From contig CAJBSR010000564.1 in NCBI GenBank assembly GCA_903958285.1, positions 1 to 9,310 of the forward strand: a DNA stretch of 9,310 nucleotides, given 5' to 3'. The position numbers were made by a program, and so were the translations under genes. Within the stretch, counting starts at the first letter, position 1; each line of letters starts with the position of its first letter. This stretch comes from an uncultured Sphingomonadales bacterium (GTDB lineage: Bacteria; Pseudomonadota; Alphaproteobacteria; Sphingomonadales; Sphingomonadaceae). The notes beneath the pieces were generated by a model. It searched no databases. It had not been told where the DNA came from and saw only the letters and a list, made by a program, of their open reading frames with translations. Below, one piece after another: positions 1 through 7,593 of the stretch.

Positions 1-214
1 CGGAAAAATCTGGCGCGGCAAATATCGGGGGCAGAGCCAACACTGGTTCCTGTTCCATTTCTTGGGAACCGATGCCGATATCGACATCACGACCGAACAT
101 CAGGAGTTTCGGGCTTGGCGCTGGGCGCGTCCCGACGAGTTGGTTGACCTCATTGTGCCGTTCAAGCGGGAGCTTTACGAAAATGTCCTTAGAGAATTCT
201 CACCCCATCTATGA
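1..214 (+). CDS. rppH: RNA pyrophosphohydrolase RppH (Nudix), 3' end only
   Basis: The reading frame is open from base 2 and encodes the last 70 residues, ending at TGA 212-214; the start lies outside the window. RppH removes pyrophosphate from the 5' triphosphate of mRNAs, which starts RNase E-dependent decay in the cytoplasm. The visible part matches the family's C-terminal half: WRGKYRGQSQHWFLFHF, then an acidic strand (TDADIDI), then EFRAWRWARPDEL and LIVPFKRELYENVLREF, the typical closing helix. The Nudix box itself would lie upstream and cannot be seen. Plant-pathway Ap4A hydrolase (NudH) is the same family under another name. The last 32 nt overlap the start of the downstream methyltransferase gene in another frame, so the two are probably co-transcribed. 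Confidence 0.87.
   Translation, partial: GKIWRGKYRGQSQHWFLFHFLGTDADIDITTEHQEFRAWRWARPDELVDLIVPFKRELYENVLREFSPHL
168..172 (+). promoter_or_regulatory. Ribosome binding site for the methyltransferase gene
   Basis: GGGAG at 168-172 lies 10 nt before ATG 183, inside the end of rppH. It supports ATG 183 rather than the upstream in-frame ATG at 72: the extra 37 residues from 72 are a frame-shifted reading of rppH codons and do not look like protein of this family. The spacing is slightly long. Confidence 0.55.
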
Positions 215-842
215 GCCCCAGCCCGCCGGTTGGTGGGACCGCAATATGGTTCCAAAGATCATCGGCTTTTGCTGCGCACAACCGCAGATTATGAAAGCGC
301 GCAGCCGCATCGTTCCGCAAGCCGATGGCGATGTGCTGGAGCTGGGCTGCGGCGGCGGTATCAATATGGAATTTTATGACCCCACCCGGATCAAGAGCTT
401 TGCAGGGCTGGACCCCTCCCCTGCTCTCCTCGACCGATCACGGGAAGCGGCACAAGCCAAAGGCATGGCAGCGGACATCCGCGCGGGCATCGGGGAAGCC
501 ATGCCCTTCGCCGATGCGAGCTTCGACACTGTGCTCGTCACTTTCACGCTGTGTTCGGTCCACAACCAGCAGCAGGTTCTCTCGGAAATGCGGCGCGTCC
601 TGCGCCCGGGCGGCAAGGCGCTGTTTTTGGAACATGGCGCTGCCCCCGATGCGGGTCCCGCTAAATGGCAGCGTCGGATTGAACCTGTCTGGAAACGCAT
701 TGGTGGCAATTGTCACCTGACGCGGCCCATCACCGGTGCTTATGAAAAAGCGGGCTTCAAAATCGCCCAGTCCGAAAAAGGCTATATGCCGGAGACGCCT
801 AAGCCCTTTGGCTGGGTGGAATGGGGAGAAGCCCGCGTCTGA
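183..842 (+). CDS. Class I SAM-dependent methyltransferase (UbiE/Methyltransf_11-like)
   Basis: A 219-residue protein with the Rossmann-like methyltransferase fold. Motif I is VLELGCGGG (residues 51-59), which binds S-adenosylmethionine. The acidic end of strand 2 is GLDPS (75-79). Strand 4 is PFADASFDTVLVTFTLCSV (108-126), and RVLRPGG (138-144) followed by FLEHG (148-152) marks the region after it. The N-terminal helix with the GWWDRNMVPKII pattern resembles small methyltransferases related to the METTL7/UbiE group. It should transfer a methyl group from SAM to a small molecule or lipid, but nothing in the sequence fixes the substrate. There is no signal peptide or clear membrane segment, so it is probably cytosolic. 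It overlaps rppH by 32 nt and probably shares its transcript. Its stop is 3 nt from the stop of the convergent P450 gene. Confidence 0.85.
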   Translation: MSLENSHPIYEPQPAGWWDRNMVPKIIGFCCAQPQIMKARSRIVPQADGDVLELGCGGGINMEFYDPTRIKSFAGLDPSPALLDRSREAAQAKGMAADIRAGIGEAMPFADASFDTVLVTFTLCSVHNQQQVLSEMRRVLRPGGKALFLEHGAAPDAGPAKWQRRIEPVWKRIGGNCHLTRPITGAYEKAGFKIAQSEKGYMPETPKPFGWVEWGEARV

Positions 843-845
843 CCC

Positions 846-2066
846 CTAGTTCGGTCGCATCACCACTGGCATCTTTGTAAAGCCGTGGAGGAAGCAACTG
901 GGCAGGCGATCCGGCGTGCCTTGCATATCAATGGTCACGTTGCGGGAGATGATCTCGTTCAGCAAGCTGCTCAATTGCAGTTCTGCGAGCCGCGCGCCGA
1001 CGCACCGGTGAACGCCATAGCCAAAGGCGACATGACGCCGCGCATTTTCGCGGGTGACATCAAAGACGTCGGCATGGGCAAACACGCTCTCATCCCTGTT
1101 CGCGGAGATATACCACATGATGACCATGTCGCCTTTGGACAGCTTCTGGCCGTTAAGTTCCGTATCCTCCGTGCAGGTCCGCCGCATATGCGTGACAGGC
1201 GACTGCCAGCGGATGATTTCCTGAACGGCGGTCGGTATAAGCGAAGGGTCCGCTCGCAGACGATCAAGCGTGTCCGGGAAGAGCCGCAGCGCGTCAATCA
1301 GTCCGCTCATCGAATTGCGGGTCGTATCATTTCCGCCAACGATGAGCAGCGCAATATTCGCAATCCGCTCCATCGGGTCCAAACTGCCCATCGCCTCGCT
1401 GTGGATGATGCGCGACATGAGGTTGTCCGACGGCGGAAGCTGCCGCTTTTCCTCCAGCAGCCGGTCAAAGCGCGCCAGCATCTGGCCCATTTGTTCCAAA
1501 AACTGCGCGTACCGTTCCGGGCTATTGTCGGGCGTCACTTCGCTCGCCCAGTCGGACCAGCGCTTAAGGTCATGTCGTTCCTCAAACGGGAAGTCGAACA
1601 GGATGCACAGCATCCCCATGGTCAGCGGGATAGAAACACGCTCCACCCAGTCAAATTCCTCACCAACTGGCAGCGCATCGAACAGCGCCTTAGTCCGCTC
1701 CCGGATTTCAACATCGCGCCGCGTCATTTCGCTCGGATTGAAGGACGGCTGCACAACCTTACGCTGGGCGGCGTGGCGTTCACCATCCATGGCGATGAAG
1801 TTGGGGAAATCCCGGTCATCAAAATCACGAGGCGCCGTAATCGTTATGCCGCCGAGTTTATGGGAAGACGAAAACACAGCAGGATTTCCCTCAACCTGCT
1901 GAATGAGATCAAGCGTGCAGACCGACCAATAAGGTCCATAGGCGCTGTCTGGCAGATAGCTGACAGGCGCTTCCCGCCGCTGCCGTGCAAACAGATCCCG
2001 CCAGTTATCGTCGGTATAGATCTTCGTGTCGCTCGGATCGAACGAGGTGATCGGCGCTTCAGTCAT
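846..2066 (-). CDS. Cytochrome P450, CYP153-type (putative alkane/fatty-acid terminal hydroxylase)
   Basis: A complete 406-residue soluble bacterial P450. The haem-binding loop is [10 protein letters not shown] (348-357) with Cys355 as the thiolate ligand. The I-helix oxygen-activation motif is GGNDTT (244-249), and the K-helix ExxR is EIIR (283-286). A C-helix region with H98 and R102 is consistent with contacts to haem propionates. The stretches [22 protein letters not shown] and [16 protein letters not shown] match my memory of the CYP153 family, which hydroxylates terminal carbons of medium-chain alkanes, fatty acids or related aliphatics. Subfamily and substrate are not certain. It lacks an N-terminal membrane anchor. 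CYP153 enzymes need a ferredoxin and a ferredoxin reductase; neither is present here. GGGAG (minus strand, 2073-2077) lies 6 nt before the ATG. It is last in a probable glcB-GST-P450 unit, 56 nt after the GST gene. Confidence 0.9.
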   Translation of the reverse strand: MTEAPITSFDPSDTKIYTDDNWRDLFARQRREAPVSYLPDSAYGPYWSVCTLDLIQQVEGNPAVFSSSHKLGGITITAPRDFDDRDFPNFIAMDGERHAAQRKVVQPSFNPSEMTRRDVEIRERTKALFDALPVGEEFDWVERVSIPLTMGMLCILFDFPFEERHDLKRWSDWASEVTPDNSPERYAQFLEQMGQMLARFDRLLEEKRQLPPSDNLMSRIIHSEAMGSLDPMERIANIALLIVGGNDTTRNSMSGLIDALRLFPDTLDRLRADPSLIPTAVQEIIRWQSPVTHMRRTCTEDTELNGQKLSKGDMVIMWYISANRDESVFAHADVFDVTRENARRHVAFGYGVHRCVGARLAELQLSSLLNEIISRNVTIDMQGTPDRLPSCFLHGFTKMPVVMRPN

Positions 2067-2122
2067 CTGTCTCTCCCATTCCCTCCCATCCTTGGGAAAA
2101 ACGCGAACATGTCAACTGACAC

Positions 2123-3262
2123 TCAGGAGAGGACGAGGACGTTATCCCTCCGCTCCATCCGACGGATAGGAGCAAGAGAAAAGGCAGTTTCACCGCCGAT
2201 AGTCCTTAGCAATTGGGCAAAGCGTTCAGCCTCTGCGGCATCCATCGCGTTTGCCTGATCCAGAACACCGCTGAACATCCATAACGCGTGCGGCGCACTC
2301 CCACGTTTCATTTCGATGCCGTGGAAGGGGTATGACACTGGACCGATGTTGGGATGCACCTGGCGCTGGCCCTCCCGTGAGACAATGTCCCCGGCTGCCC
2401 TGTCCGCGGCCCATGCATTGAAGCAATCTACATCCGCAATCAGCCCCGGCGTCCAGTCGCGGAAGACCAAGGCGAGAACGGCAATCAATGTGTCTGGCAT
2501 GGAATCATCCGGCGCATAATCTTCGCCATAACCTGCAAACTCCCCATCGCTGAGGCCCGCCATGTTCATCCGTTCGGTCCAACGGAACAGGTTCGGCGCT
2601 TTGCGCTTCATCAGCCCCGCGGGAACAGGATCTCGGCCGAGATGTGCAAACAGCGATGCCATCATCCCAAAGTCGCCGCGACATGGCCTGCCGCCCAACA
2701 AATAGGGATGGTATTGGAAATGCTCGTCAAGCGCGTCCAGCCAGTCGGCATAGGCCCCCTCCAACGCATCGACCGTCTCTGGAAAGACACCCAGATTGGG
2801 GAGGAAGCCCGCAAAGAAATCCATCATCCCGGCAGCCATGGTTCGCCGCTCTTCCCGGCTGTGACCGGCCACCATTGTCCGCCCGAACTCTGCCTGAAGA
2901 AATGCGTCTTGGTCCGCGCGGTACGTCCAGCGGTAATGCATGGCGAGCGGCAGAAGATATTCCGAACCGACCGCATCAAAGAGGGCCGATACCAAGCGCT
3001 GGACGGGCGTCACAGGGTCTAAAACAGGTGCTGAATGCTGAGCTTCCAGATGATCGATGATGTCTCCGGTATCTTGAAGGATTTCGCCTGCGGGCGTTTC
3101 AAGAACTGGGACAACCATATGCCCGACGGCCGGCAAAATCCGCATACCAAAGTCTGGATGGGCAGGCACGCGCTCCTGAAAGCGCAGCCCCTTCTTGATC
3201 AGATACGACCGCAGTTTGCCCGTGTAGAGTGAGTGGGGAGAGCCCCATAAAACATAGGTCAT
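2123..3262 (-). CDS. Glutathione S-transferase-like protein with long C-terminal extension
   Basis: A 379-residue protein, much longer than the usual 200-250 of GSTs. Residues 1-77 form a thioredoxin-like GST N-terminal domain: YVLWGSPHSLYTGKLRSYL holds strand 1 and helix 1, MVVPVLET carries the conserved cis-proline (Pro52), and QDTGDIIDHLE is where the usual E/D-S/T pair binds the gamma-glutamyl end of glutathione. An all-helical GST C-terminal domain follows, with YLLGGRPCRGDFGMMASLF (188-206) as the typical N-capping box. About 140 further residues (240-379) have no motif I recognise. It may conjugate, isomerise or bind hydrophobic products, but the substrate is unknown. It starts 30 nt after glcB, with a strong ribosome binding site, and precedes the P450 gene; that context suggests oxidative or lipophilic metabolism. 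Confidence 0.8.
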   Translation of the reverse strand: MTYVLWGSPHSLYTGKLRSYLIKKGLRFQERVPAHPDFGMRILPAVGHMVVPVLETPAGEILQDTGDIIDHLEAQHSAPVLDPVTPVQRLVSALFDAVGSEYLLPLAMHYRWTYRADQDAFLQAEFGRTMVAGHSREERRTMAAGMMDFFAGFLPNLGVFPETVDALEGAYADWLDALDEHFQYHPYLLGGRPCRGDFGMMASLFAHLGRDPVPAGLMKRKAPNLFRWTERMNMAGLSDGEFAGYGEDYAPDDSMPDTLIAVLALVFRDWTPGLIADVDCFNAWAADRAAGDIVSREGQRQVHPNIGPVSYPFHGIEMKRGSAPHALWMFSGVLDQANAMDAAEAERFAQLLRTIGGETAFSLAPIRRMERRDNVLVLS

Positions 3263-3269
3263 TCAGCGA

Positions 3270-3277
3270 CCCTCCCC
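3270..3277 (-). promoter_or_regulatory. Strong ribosome binding site of the long GST gene
   Basis: On the minus strand this reads GGGGAGGG, 7 nt before the ATG at 3262-3260. It is the best Shine-Dalgarno sequence of the minus-strand genes and fits efficient translation within a polycistronic message, just after the glcB stop. Confidence 0.6.
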
Positions 3278-3292
3278 TTATTCTTTAAAAAA

Positions 3293-5374
3293 TTAGGCTG
3301 CCTTCTTGGCCTGCCGGAATTTGTGAAGCAAGGGCTCGGTATAGCCATTTGGCTGGCTGATCCCCTCGAACACGAGCGCCCGCGCCGCCTTGAAGGCGAT
3401 GCTGTCCGGCGTCAGTTTCTCATAAAGCGGGTCAGATGCGTTTTGAGCATCCACCTTGGCGGCCATCTTAGCAAAGGCGGCATCCACCTGATCTGCCGTG
3501 CACACACCATGTAGCAACCAGTTCGCAATATGCTGCGACGAGATGCGCAACGTCGCCCGGTCTTCCATAAGCCCGATATCGTTGATGTCGGGCACCTTGG
3601 AACAGCCGATCCCCTGATCAATCCAGCGCACCACATAGCCAAGAATGCCCTGCGCGTTGTTCTCCAGCTCCTCGCGGACCTCTTCGTCCGACCAGTTGTG
3701 CCCGACGGGTGCGACAGGGATGGTGAGCAGAGGCTCCAGCCCCGGCGTCGCTTCGTTCGCCAGTTCCCGTTGACGCGCAAAGACATCGACGCGGTGATAA
3801 TGCGTTGCGTGAAGCGTGGCTGCAGTGGGTGACGGCACCCATGCGGTATTTGCGCCCGACTTCGGGTGGCCGATCTTCTGGTCCATCATACCGCGCATCA
3901 TGTCGGGTGCTGCCCACATACCCTTGCCGATCTGCGCCTTACCGGAAAGGCCGCAGGCCAAACCAATCTGGACATTGCGTGCCTCATAGGCCTGTATCCA
4001 GGAACTGGCTTTCATCGCCGCCTTGCGGATCATCGGCCCGGCACGCATCGCTGTGTGCATCTCATCCCCGGTCCGGTCGAGGAAGCCGGTGTTTATGAAG
4101 ACGATCCGGTCTTTCACGGCATGTATGCAGGCCGCAAGGTTGGCCGACGTCCGGCGTTCCTCATCCATCACGCCGACCTTGACCGTGTGGCGCGCAAGGC
4201 CGAGCAGGTCTTCAACGGCATCGAACAGATCATTGGTGAAGGCGCACTCTTCCGGCCCGTGCTGCTTGGGCTTCACGATGTAGACGCTGCCCGTGCGGCT
4301 GTTGCGCAACGACCCCAACCCCAACACATCATGCATCGCGCAGAGCGAGGTGAATACGGCATCGAGAATGCCTTCCGGCGCCTCACTACCATCCGGCAGG
4401 AGGATTGCAGGGTTGGTCATCAGATGCCCGACATTGCGGACGAAAAGGAGGCTGCGGCCGTGCAGCATTTCATCACCCCATGCGCGGTCTTCTTCCATCC
4501 GGCGGGTGAGTGTCTTGCCACCCTTTTCAAAGCTGGCGACAAGATCACCGCGCATCAGCCCAAGCCAGTTGGAATAGGCTGCTACCTTGTCATCGGCATC
4601 CACCGCCGCGACGGAATCCTCCAGATCGACAATCGCCGTCAGTGCCGATTCAAGCACAACATCCTTAATTCCAGCCAGATCATCGCGGCCAATAGGGTGG
4701 TTGCGGTCAATCAAAATCTCAATACCAAGCCCGTTGTGGCGCAGGAGCATATCATCGCCGCGCCGGACAATCGGAACGGAGCTGTCTGCAAGATTCAAAC
4801 CGCCGCCGGTCCAATCCGCCCATTTGCCGTCGGAAAGCGGAACCACGTCATCAAGGAATGCCTTAGCAGCGTTAACGACGGCGGCACCCCGCACGGGATC
4901 ATAGCCACCGGGCTTGGCCGGAGCAGCATCCAATGCATCGGTGCCATAAAATGCGTCATACAGGCTGCCCCAGCGCGCATTGGCGGCGTTGAGAACGAAG
5001 CGATCGTTGAGCGAGGGCACTACAAGCTGCGGCCCGGCCATCACGGCGATCTCGTCGTCGACATTGCGCGTGCCAATGCTGAACGGCGCCGGTTCTGGAA
5101 CGAGATAGCCAATATCCGTCAGGAAGGCCTGATAGACGGCCATATCCAAAATCGGGCCGGGGTTGGCGCTGTGCCAACCATCAAGCTTGGCCTGAATGTC
5201 GTCACGTTTGGCGAGCAGCGCCTTATTGCGGGGCCCAAACTGGGCGAGAATATCAGCAAGCCCCTGCCAAAGCCGGTCAGCCGCCACACCTGTCCCTGCG
5301 ATAGCGCGATTTTCTATAAATTCGGCAAGGACCGGCGAAACCTGAAGGCCGGCGCGCGAGACATAGGCAGTCAT
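3293..5374 (-). CDS. glcB: Malate synthase G
   Basis: A complete 693-residue enzyme (E. coli GlcB is about 723) that condenses glyoxylate with acetyl-CoA to give malate. It is used in the glyoxylate bypass during growth on acetate or fatty acids, and in glycolate use. The chain follows the G isoform closely. [16 protein letters not shown] (248-263) and FVRNVGHLM carry the region with the catalytic Arg313 (E. coli R338). Magnesium ligands are Glu405 in VMDEERRTS and Asp433 in [26 protein letters not shown] (478-493) and [20 protein letters not shown] follow. CSKVPD carries Cys591, and [18 protein letters not shown] carries the catalytic base Asp605 (E. coli D631). All key residues are present, so it should be active. 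AAAGGG lies 6 nt before the ATG (complement of 5381-5386). It is first in a probable glcB-GST-P450 unit and is divergent from the LigF-like gene. Confidence 0.97.
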   Translation of the reverse strand: MTAYVSRAGLQVSPVLAEFIENRAIAGTGVAADRLWQGLADILAQFGPRNKALLAKRDDIQAKLDGWHSANPGPILDMAVYQAFLTDIGYLVPEPAPFSIGTRNVDDEIAVMAGPQLVVPSLNDRFVLNAANARWGSLYDAFYGTDALDAAPAKPGGYDPVRGAAVVNAAKAFLDDVVPLSDGKWADWTGGGLNLADSSVPIVRRGDDMLLRHNGLGIEILIDRNHPIGRDDLAGIKDVVLESALTAIVDLEDSVAAVDADDKVAAYSNWLGLMRGDLVASFEKGGKTLTRRMEEDRAWGDEMLHGRSLLFVRNVGHLMTNPAILLPDGSEAPEGILDAVFTSLCAMHDVLGLGSLRNSRTGSVYIVKPKQHGPEECAFTNDLFDAVEDLLGLARHTVKVGVMDEERRTSANLAACIHAVKDRIVFINTGFLDRTGDEMHTAMRAGPMIRKAAMKASSWIQAYEARNVQIGLACGLSGKAQIGKGMWAAPDMMRGMMDQKIGHPKSGANTAWVPSPTAATLHATHYHRVDVFARQRELANEATPGLEPLLTIPVAPVGHNWSDEEVREELENNAQGILGYVVRWIDQGIGCSKVPDINDIGLMEDRATLRISSQHIANWLLHGVCTADQVDAAFAKMAAKVDAQNASDPLYEKLTPDSIAFKAARALVFEGISQPNGYTEPLLHKFRQAKKAA

Positions 5375-5574
5375 GAAAAACCCTTTGTTGGAACGGTTGC
5401 GAACAGCTTAGTCCCGGGGAGGAAAAGGGCCAAACCTCTTTGCGGTAACCGACGCGATTTGGCAAGAGACTGGCCGCTAAATGAGAAGCCCATCTTCATC
5501 CAGATTGTATGTGTTGCATATCAGTTCGAGCTGCGCCATCTTTGTTAGGAATCATAACATTGTCGGAGAGACCC
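5375..5574. promoter_or_regulatory. Divergent intergenic region between glcB and the LigF-like gene
   Basis: These 200 nt separate two divergent start codons and must hold promoters for one or both units. No convincing -35/-10 pair of the sigma-70 type could be picked by eye. Two imperfect dyads are visible. One is GCCAAA (5429-5434) facing TTTGGC (5458-5463), with CGGTAACCG (5443-5451) almost at its centre. The other is TATG-N5-CATA (5508-5520), which fits the loose T-N11-A pattern of LysR-type regulator sites. Either could be an operator, but short dyads are common by chance. No regulator gene is in the window. Confidence 0.45.
5565..5570 (+). promoter_or_regulatory. Ribosome binding site deciding the LigF-like start
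   Basis: GGAGAG at 5565-5570, with the GGAG core 6 nt before ATG 5575. It selects this ATG over the in-frame ATG at 5509, which would add 22 residues before the conserved GST strand 1 (MLKLYSFGPG). Confidence 0.65.
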
Positions 5575-6330
5575 ATGCTCAAACTCTACAGCTTCGGCCC
5601 CGGGGCCAATTCGTTGAAGCCAATGCTCGCTCTGTATGAGAAGGGCGTCGACTTCACAGTCCACCGGCTCGATCCCAAAAAGTTTGAACATCACGAAGAC
5701 TGGTTCAAGGCCATTAATCCGCGCGGGCAAGTGCCTGCATTGGAGCATGACAGCAAGATCATCACCGAATCGACGGTGATCTGCGAGTATCTTGAAGATG
5801 TGTTTCCGGACGCAAATCCGCTACGCCCGAAGGATCCGTTCGACGTTGCGCAAATGCGGGTCTGGACAAAATGGGTCGATGAATATTTCTGCTGGTGTGT
5901 GTCCACCATCGGCTGGGAACGGCATATTGGCCCGATGGCGCGCGCCTATTCCGACGAAGAATTCGAGGACTATGTCGCGCGCATTCCAGTGCCGGAACAG
6001 CAGACCAAGTGGCGGAATGCCCGCAAGGGCTTTCCCAAGGACTTGTTGGAAGAGGAGCTGCGCAAGATCGGCGTTTCGGTAAAACGGCTTGAAGATCAAC
6101 TCTCTAAGACGGAATGGCTTATCGGCGATCAGTACACGCTGGCCGATGTGTGCAACTATGCGATTGCCGGTGGCATGCAGTTCGGTTTCCCAGAATTTGT
6201 GAACGCGAAGGACACTCCGCATCTGCTCGCCTGGATTGAGAAGATCGCATCACGACCGGCGGCCCGCAAAATGTATGCCGAGGTGCCATCTGAATTCGCG
6301 CGACCTCAGGCGGACGCTGCCAAAGCCTAA
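5575..6330 (+). CDS. LigF-like beta-etherase / glutathione S-transferase
   Basis: A 251-residue GST. The N-terminal thioredoxin-like domain (about 1-80) has MLKLYSFGPGANSLKP, the cis-proline in GQVPAL (Pro54) and the glutathione-binding E-S pair at 65-66 (TESTVICEYLEDVFP). The helical C-terminal domain contains MRVWTKWVDEYFCWCVSTIG (94-113) and the N-cap region YTLADVCNYAIAGG (187-200). These stretches closely match my memory of LigF from Sphingobium sp. SYK-6 (about 257 residues), which uses glutathione to cleave beta-aryl ether bonds of lignin-derived ketones with one stereochemistry. LigF-like proteins also occur in sphingomonads not known for lignin use, so the substrate here is uncertain. 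No LigD, LigE or LigG homologue is in the window. It is cytosolic, with no signal peptide, and lies divergent from glcB. Confidence 0.8.
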   Translation: MLKLYSFGPGANSLKPMLALYEKGVDFTVHRLDPKKFEHHEDWFKAINPRGQVPALEHDSKIITESTVICEYLEDVFPDANPLRPKDPFDVAQMRVWTKWVDEYFCWCVSTIGWERHIGPMARAYSDEEFEDYVARIPVPEQQTKWRNARKGFPKDLLEEELRKIGVSVKRLEDQLSKTEWLIGDQYTLADVCNYAIAGGMQFGFPEFVNAKDTPHLLAWIEKIASRPAARKMYAEVPSEFARPQADAAKA

Positions 6331-6369
6331 GTCTGGCTACCCTCTCCCCCTCGCCTTCCGGTTTACCAC

Positions 6370-6383
6370 CCGCTATGAAGCGG
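6370..6383 (+). other. Short GC hairpin just before the M20 hydrolase start
   Basis: CCGC-TATGAA-GCGG forms a 4-bp all-GC stem with a 6-nt loop, ending 1 nt before ATG 6385. The only weak ribosome binding candidate (GAAG, 6377-6380) falls in the loop and 3' arm, so the structure could lower initiation. It has no T-run and so is not an intrinsic terminator. The rest of the 54-nt gap (6331-6384) is C-rich and holds nothing else recognisable. Confidence 0.25.
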
Positions 6384-6384
6384 C

Positions 6385-7593
6385 ATGACCGGACTGACTG
6401 GTGAAGAACTGAACGCGCTGGAGCATGCAGGACATGCCCCCATGCTGGCGCAGGTGGAGCGTTGGGCCGCCATCAATAGTGGCACGACCAATCTTGCTGG
6501 TCTGAAAACCGTGGCCGGGCTGCTGGCGGACGCGTTCTCGGGTCTCCCCGGCGACGTCGCATTAATCGCGCCAGACCCTGTCGAAAGCGTCGACGCCAAG
6601 GGTATTGTCACTGAGGTTCAACGGGGAGATCATCTGAAGGTGTCCGTTCGCCCAGACGCGCCTGTCCGGGTTCTGCTCACAGGGCATATGGATACTGTCT
6701 TTGCAGCCGACCATCCGTTCCAGTCCTTGCGCTGGCGCGAAGATGGCGTTCTGAATGGACCCGGCACCGCCGACATGAAGGGCGGCATCGCCGTCATCCT
6801 TGCGGCATTGTCTGCTTTGGAAACCACTCCGCAAGCAACGGCCATCGGCTATGACGTTTTGATCAATTCAGATGAGGAAACGGGAAGCCATGCCTCGGCG
6901 CGCCTGATTAGCGAATTGGCGCAAGGCAAGGTCGCCGCCCTTACATATGAGCCCGCTTTACCCGACGGCACTCTCGCAGGCGCCCGACCGGGCAGTGGCA
7001 ATTTCTCGATCATTATCCACGGCAAGGCCGCCCATGCTGGCCGCAATCCTGAAGACGGCCGCAATGCGCTGGTCGCAGCAGCCGATCTGGCCGTCCGTCT
7101 CGCCGCCGCCAAAGCACCGGGCTTGAAGATCAACCCGGCGCGCATTGAAGGTGGCGGCCCGAACAATGTTGTGCCCGACCTCGCAATCCTGCGGGTCAAT
7201 CTTCGGCCAATGACGCGCGACGACATGACACTGGCAACGGACGTCATCCGCAACGCCGTTGCTGCGATCAAGCGGGATCATGACGTCTGCTGCCATGTCC
7301 ATGGTGGCTTCAACCGACCGCCCAAGCCAATGGACGCGACCGCCGAAAAGCTGTTTAACCTCGTTCGAGTTTGCGGAAGCGAACTGGGTCTGGCAATCAA
7401 CTGGCGTCCGACGGGGGGCGTGTGTGACGGCAACAACATCGCCGCATGTGGTATCCCTGTTGTCGACACCATGGGGCCGCGCGGCGGTGCCATCCATTCC
7501 GACGAGGAGTTTTTGATCGTGGACAGCCTGTCCGAACGTGCCCGCCTTTCGGCCCTCACCTTGCTGCGCATCGCCGGGCGGGGTGGCCTGTGA
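6385..7593 (+). CDS. M20-family zinc hydrolase (carboxypeptidase G2/desuccinylase-like), AST operon
   Basis: A 402-residue M20 metallo-hydrolase with an apparently complete di-zinc site: His101 and Asp103 in TGHMDTV, bridging Asp130 in GTADMKGG, the general base and ligand pair Glu164-Glu165 in SDEETGS, Glu189 in TYEP, and His371 in AIHSDEE. The lid/dimerisation domain carries GKAAHAGRNPEDGRNAL (213-229) with the conserved His217. The pattern is nearest to carboxypeptidase G2-type enzymes, which cleave amide bonds to glutamate; DapE desuccinylase is in the same family. A stop codon at 6376-6378 in the same frame fixes the start at ATG 6385, although its ribosome binding site is weak. The gene overlaps astA by 4 nt (GTGA), so it belongs to the arginine succinyltransferase operon. 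A role as the N-succinylglutamate desuccinylase in place of AstE is my inference. Its 54-nt distance from the LigF-like gene leaves shared transcription open. Confidence 0.88.
   Translation: MTGLTGEELNALEHAGHAPMLAQVERWAAINSGTTNLAGLKTVAGLLADAFSGLPGDVALIAPDPVESVDAKGIVTEVQRGDHLKVSVRPDAPVRVLLTGHMDTVFAADHPFQSLRWREDGVLNGPGTADMKGGIAVILAALSALETTPQATAIGYDVLINSDEETGSHASARLISELAQGKVAALTYEPALPDGTLAGARPGSGNFSIIIHGKAAHAGRNPEDGRNALVAAADLAVRLAAAKAPGLKINPARIEGGGPNNVVPDLAILRVNLRPMTRDDMTLATDVIRNAVAAIKRDHDVCCHVHGGFNRPPKPMDATAEKLFNLVRVCGSELGLAINWRPTGGVCDGNNIAACGIPVVDTMGPRGGAIHSDEEFLIVDSLSERARLSALTLLRIAGRGGL

Noticed and set aside
885..2258. Long plus-strand open frame (457 codons) opposite the P450 gene
   Set aside because: It is antisense to a P450 with all its motifs intact and runs across the intergenic gap into the GST gene; its translation is rich in Arg and His without domains.
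3286..3310. Possible terminator at the glcB 3' end (T6 run on the minus strand after GGCAGCC)
   Set aside because: Only a 3-bp stem can be formed and the T-run is followed closely by the ribosome binding site of the next gene, which favours read-through.
3866..5548. Long plus-strand open frame (560 codons) opposite glcB
   Set aside because: It mirrors a fully conserved malate synthase gene and has no recognisable protein motif. Long antisense frames are expected from GC-rich codon bias.
5509..5574. 22-residue N-terminal extension of the LigF-like protein from ATG 5509
   Set aside because: No ribosome binding site was seen there, the residues precede the conserved GST strand 1, and GGAGAG sits correctly before ATG 5575.
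7446..7589. Longer AstA starting at ATG 7446
   Set aside because: The 48 extra residues are an out-of-frame reading of the M20 gene and would delete nothing from the family's usual start at SVIIRAA; GTG 7590 gives the normal length.
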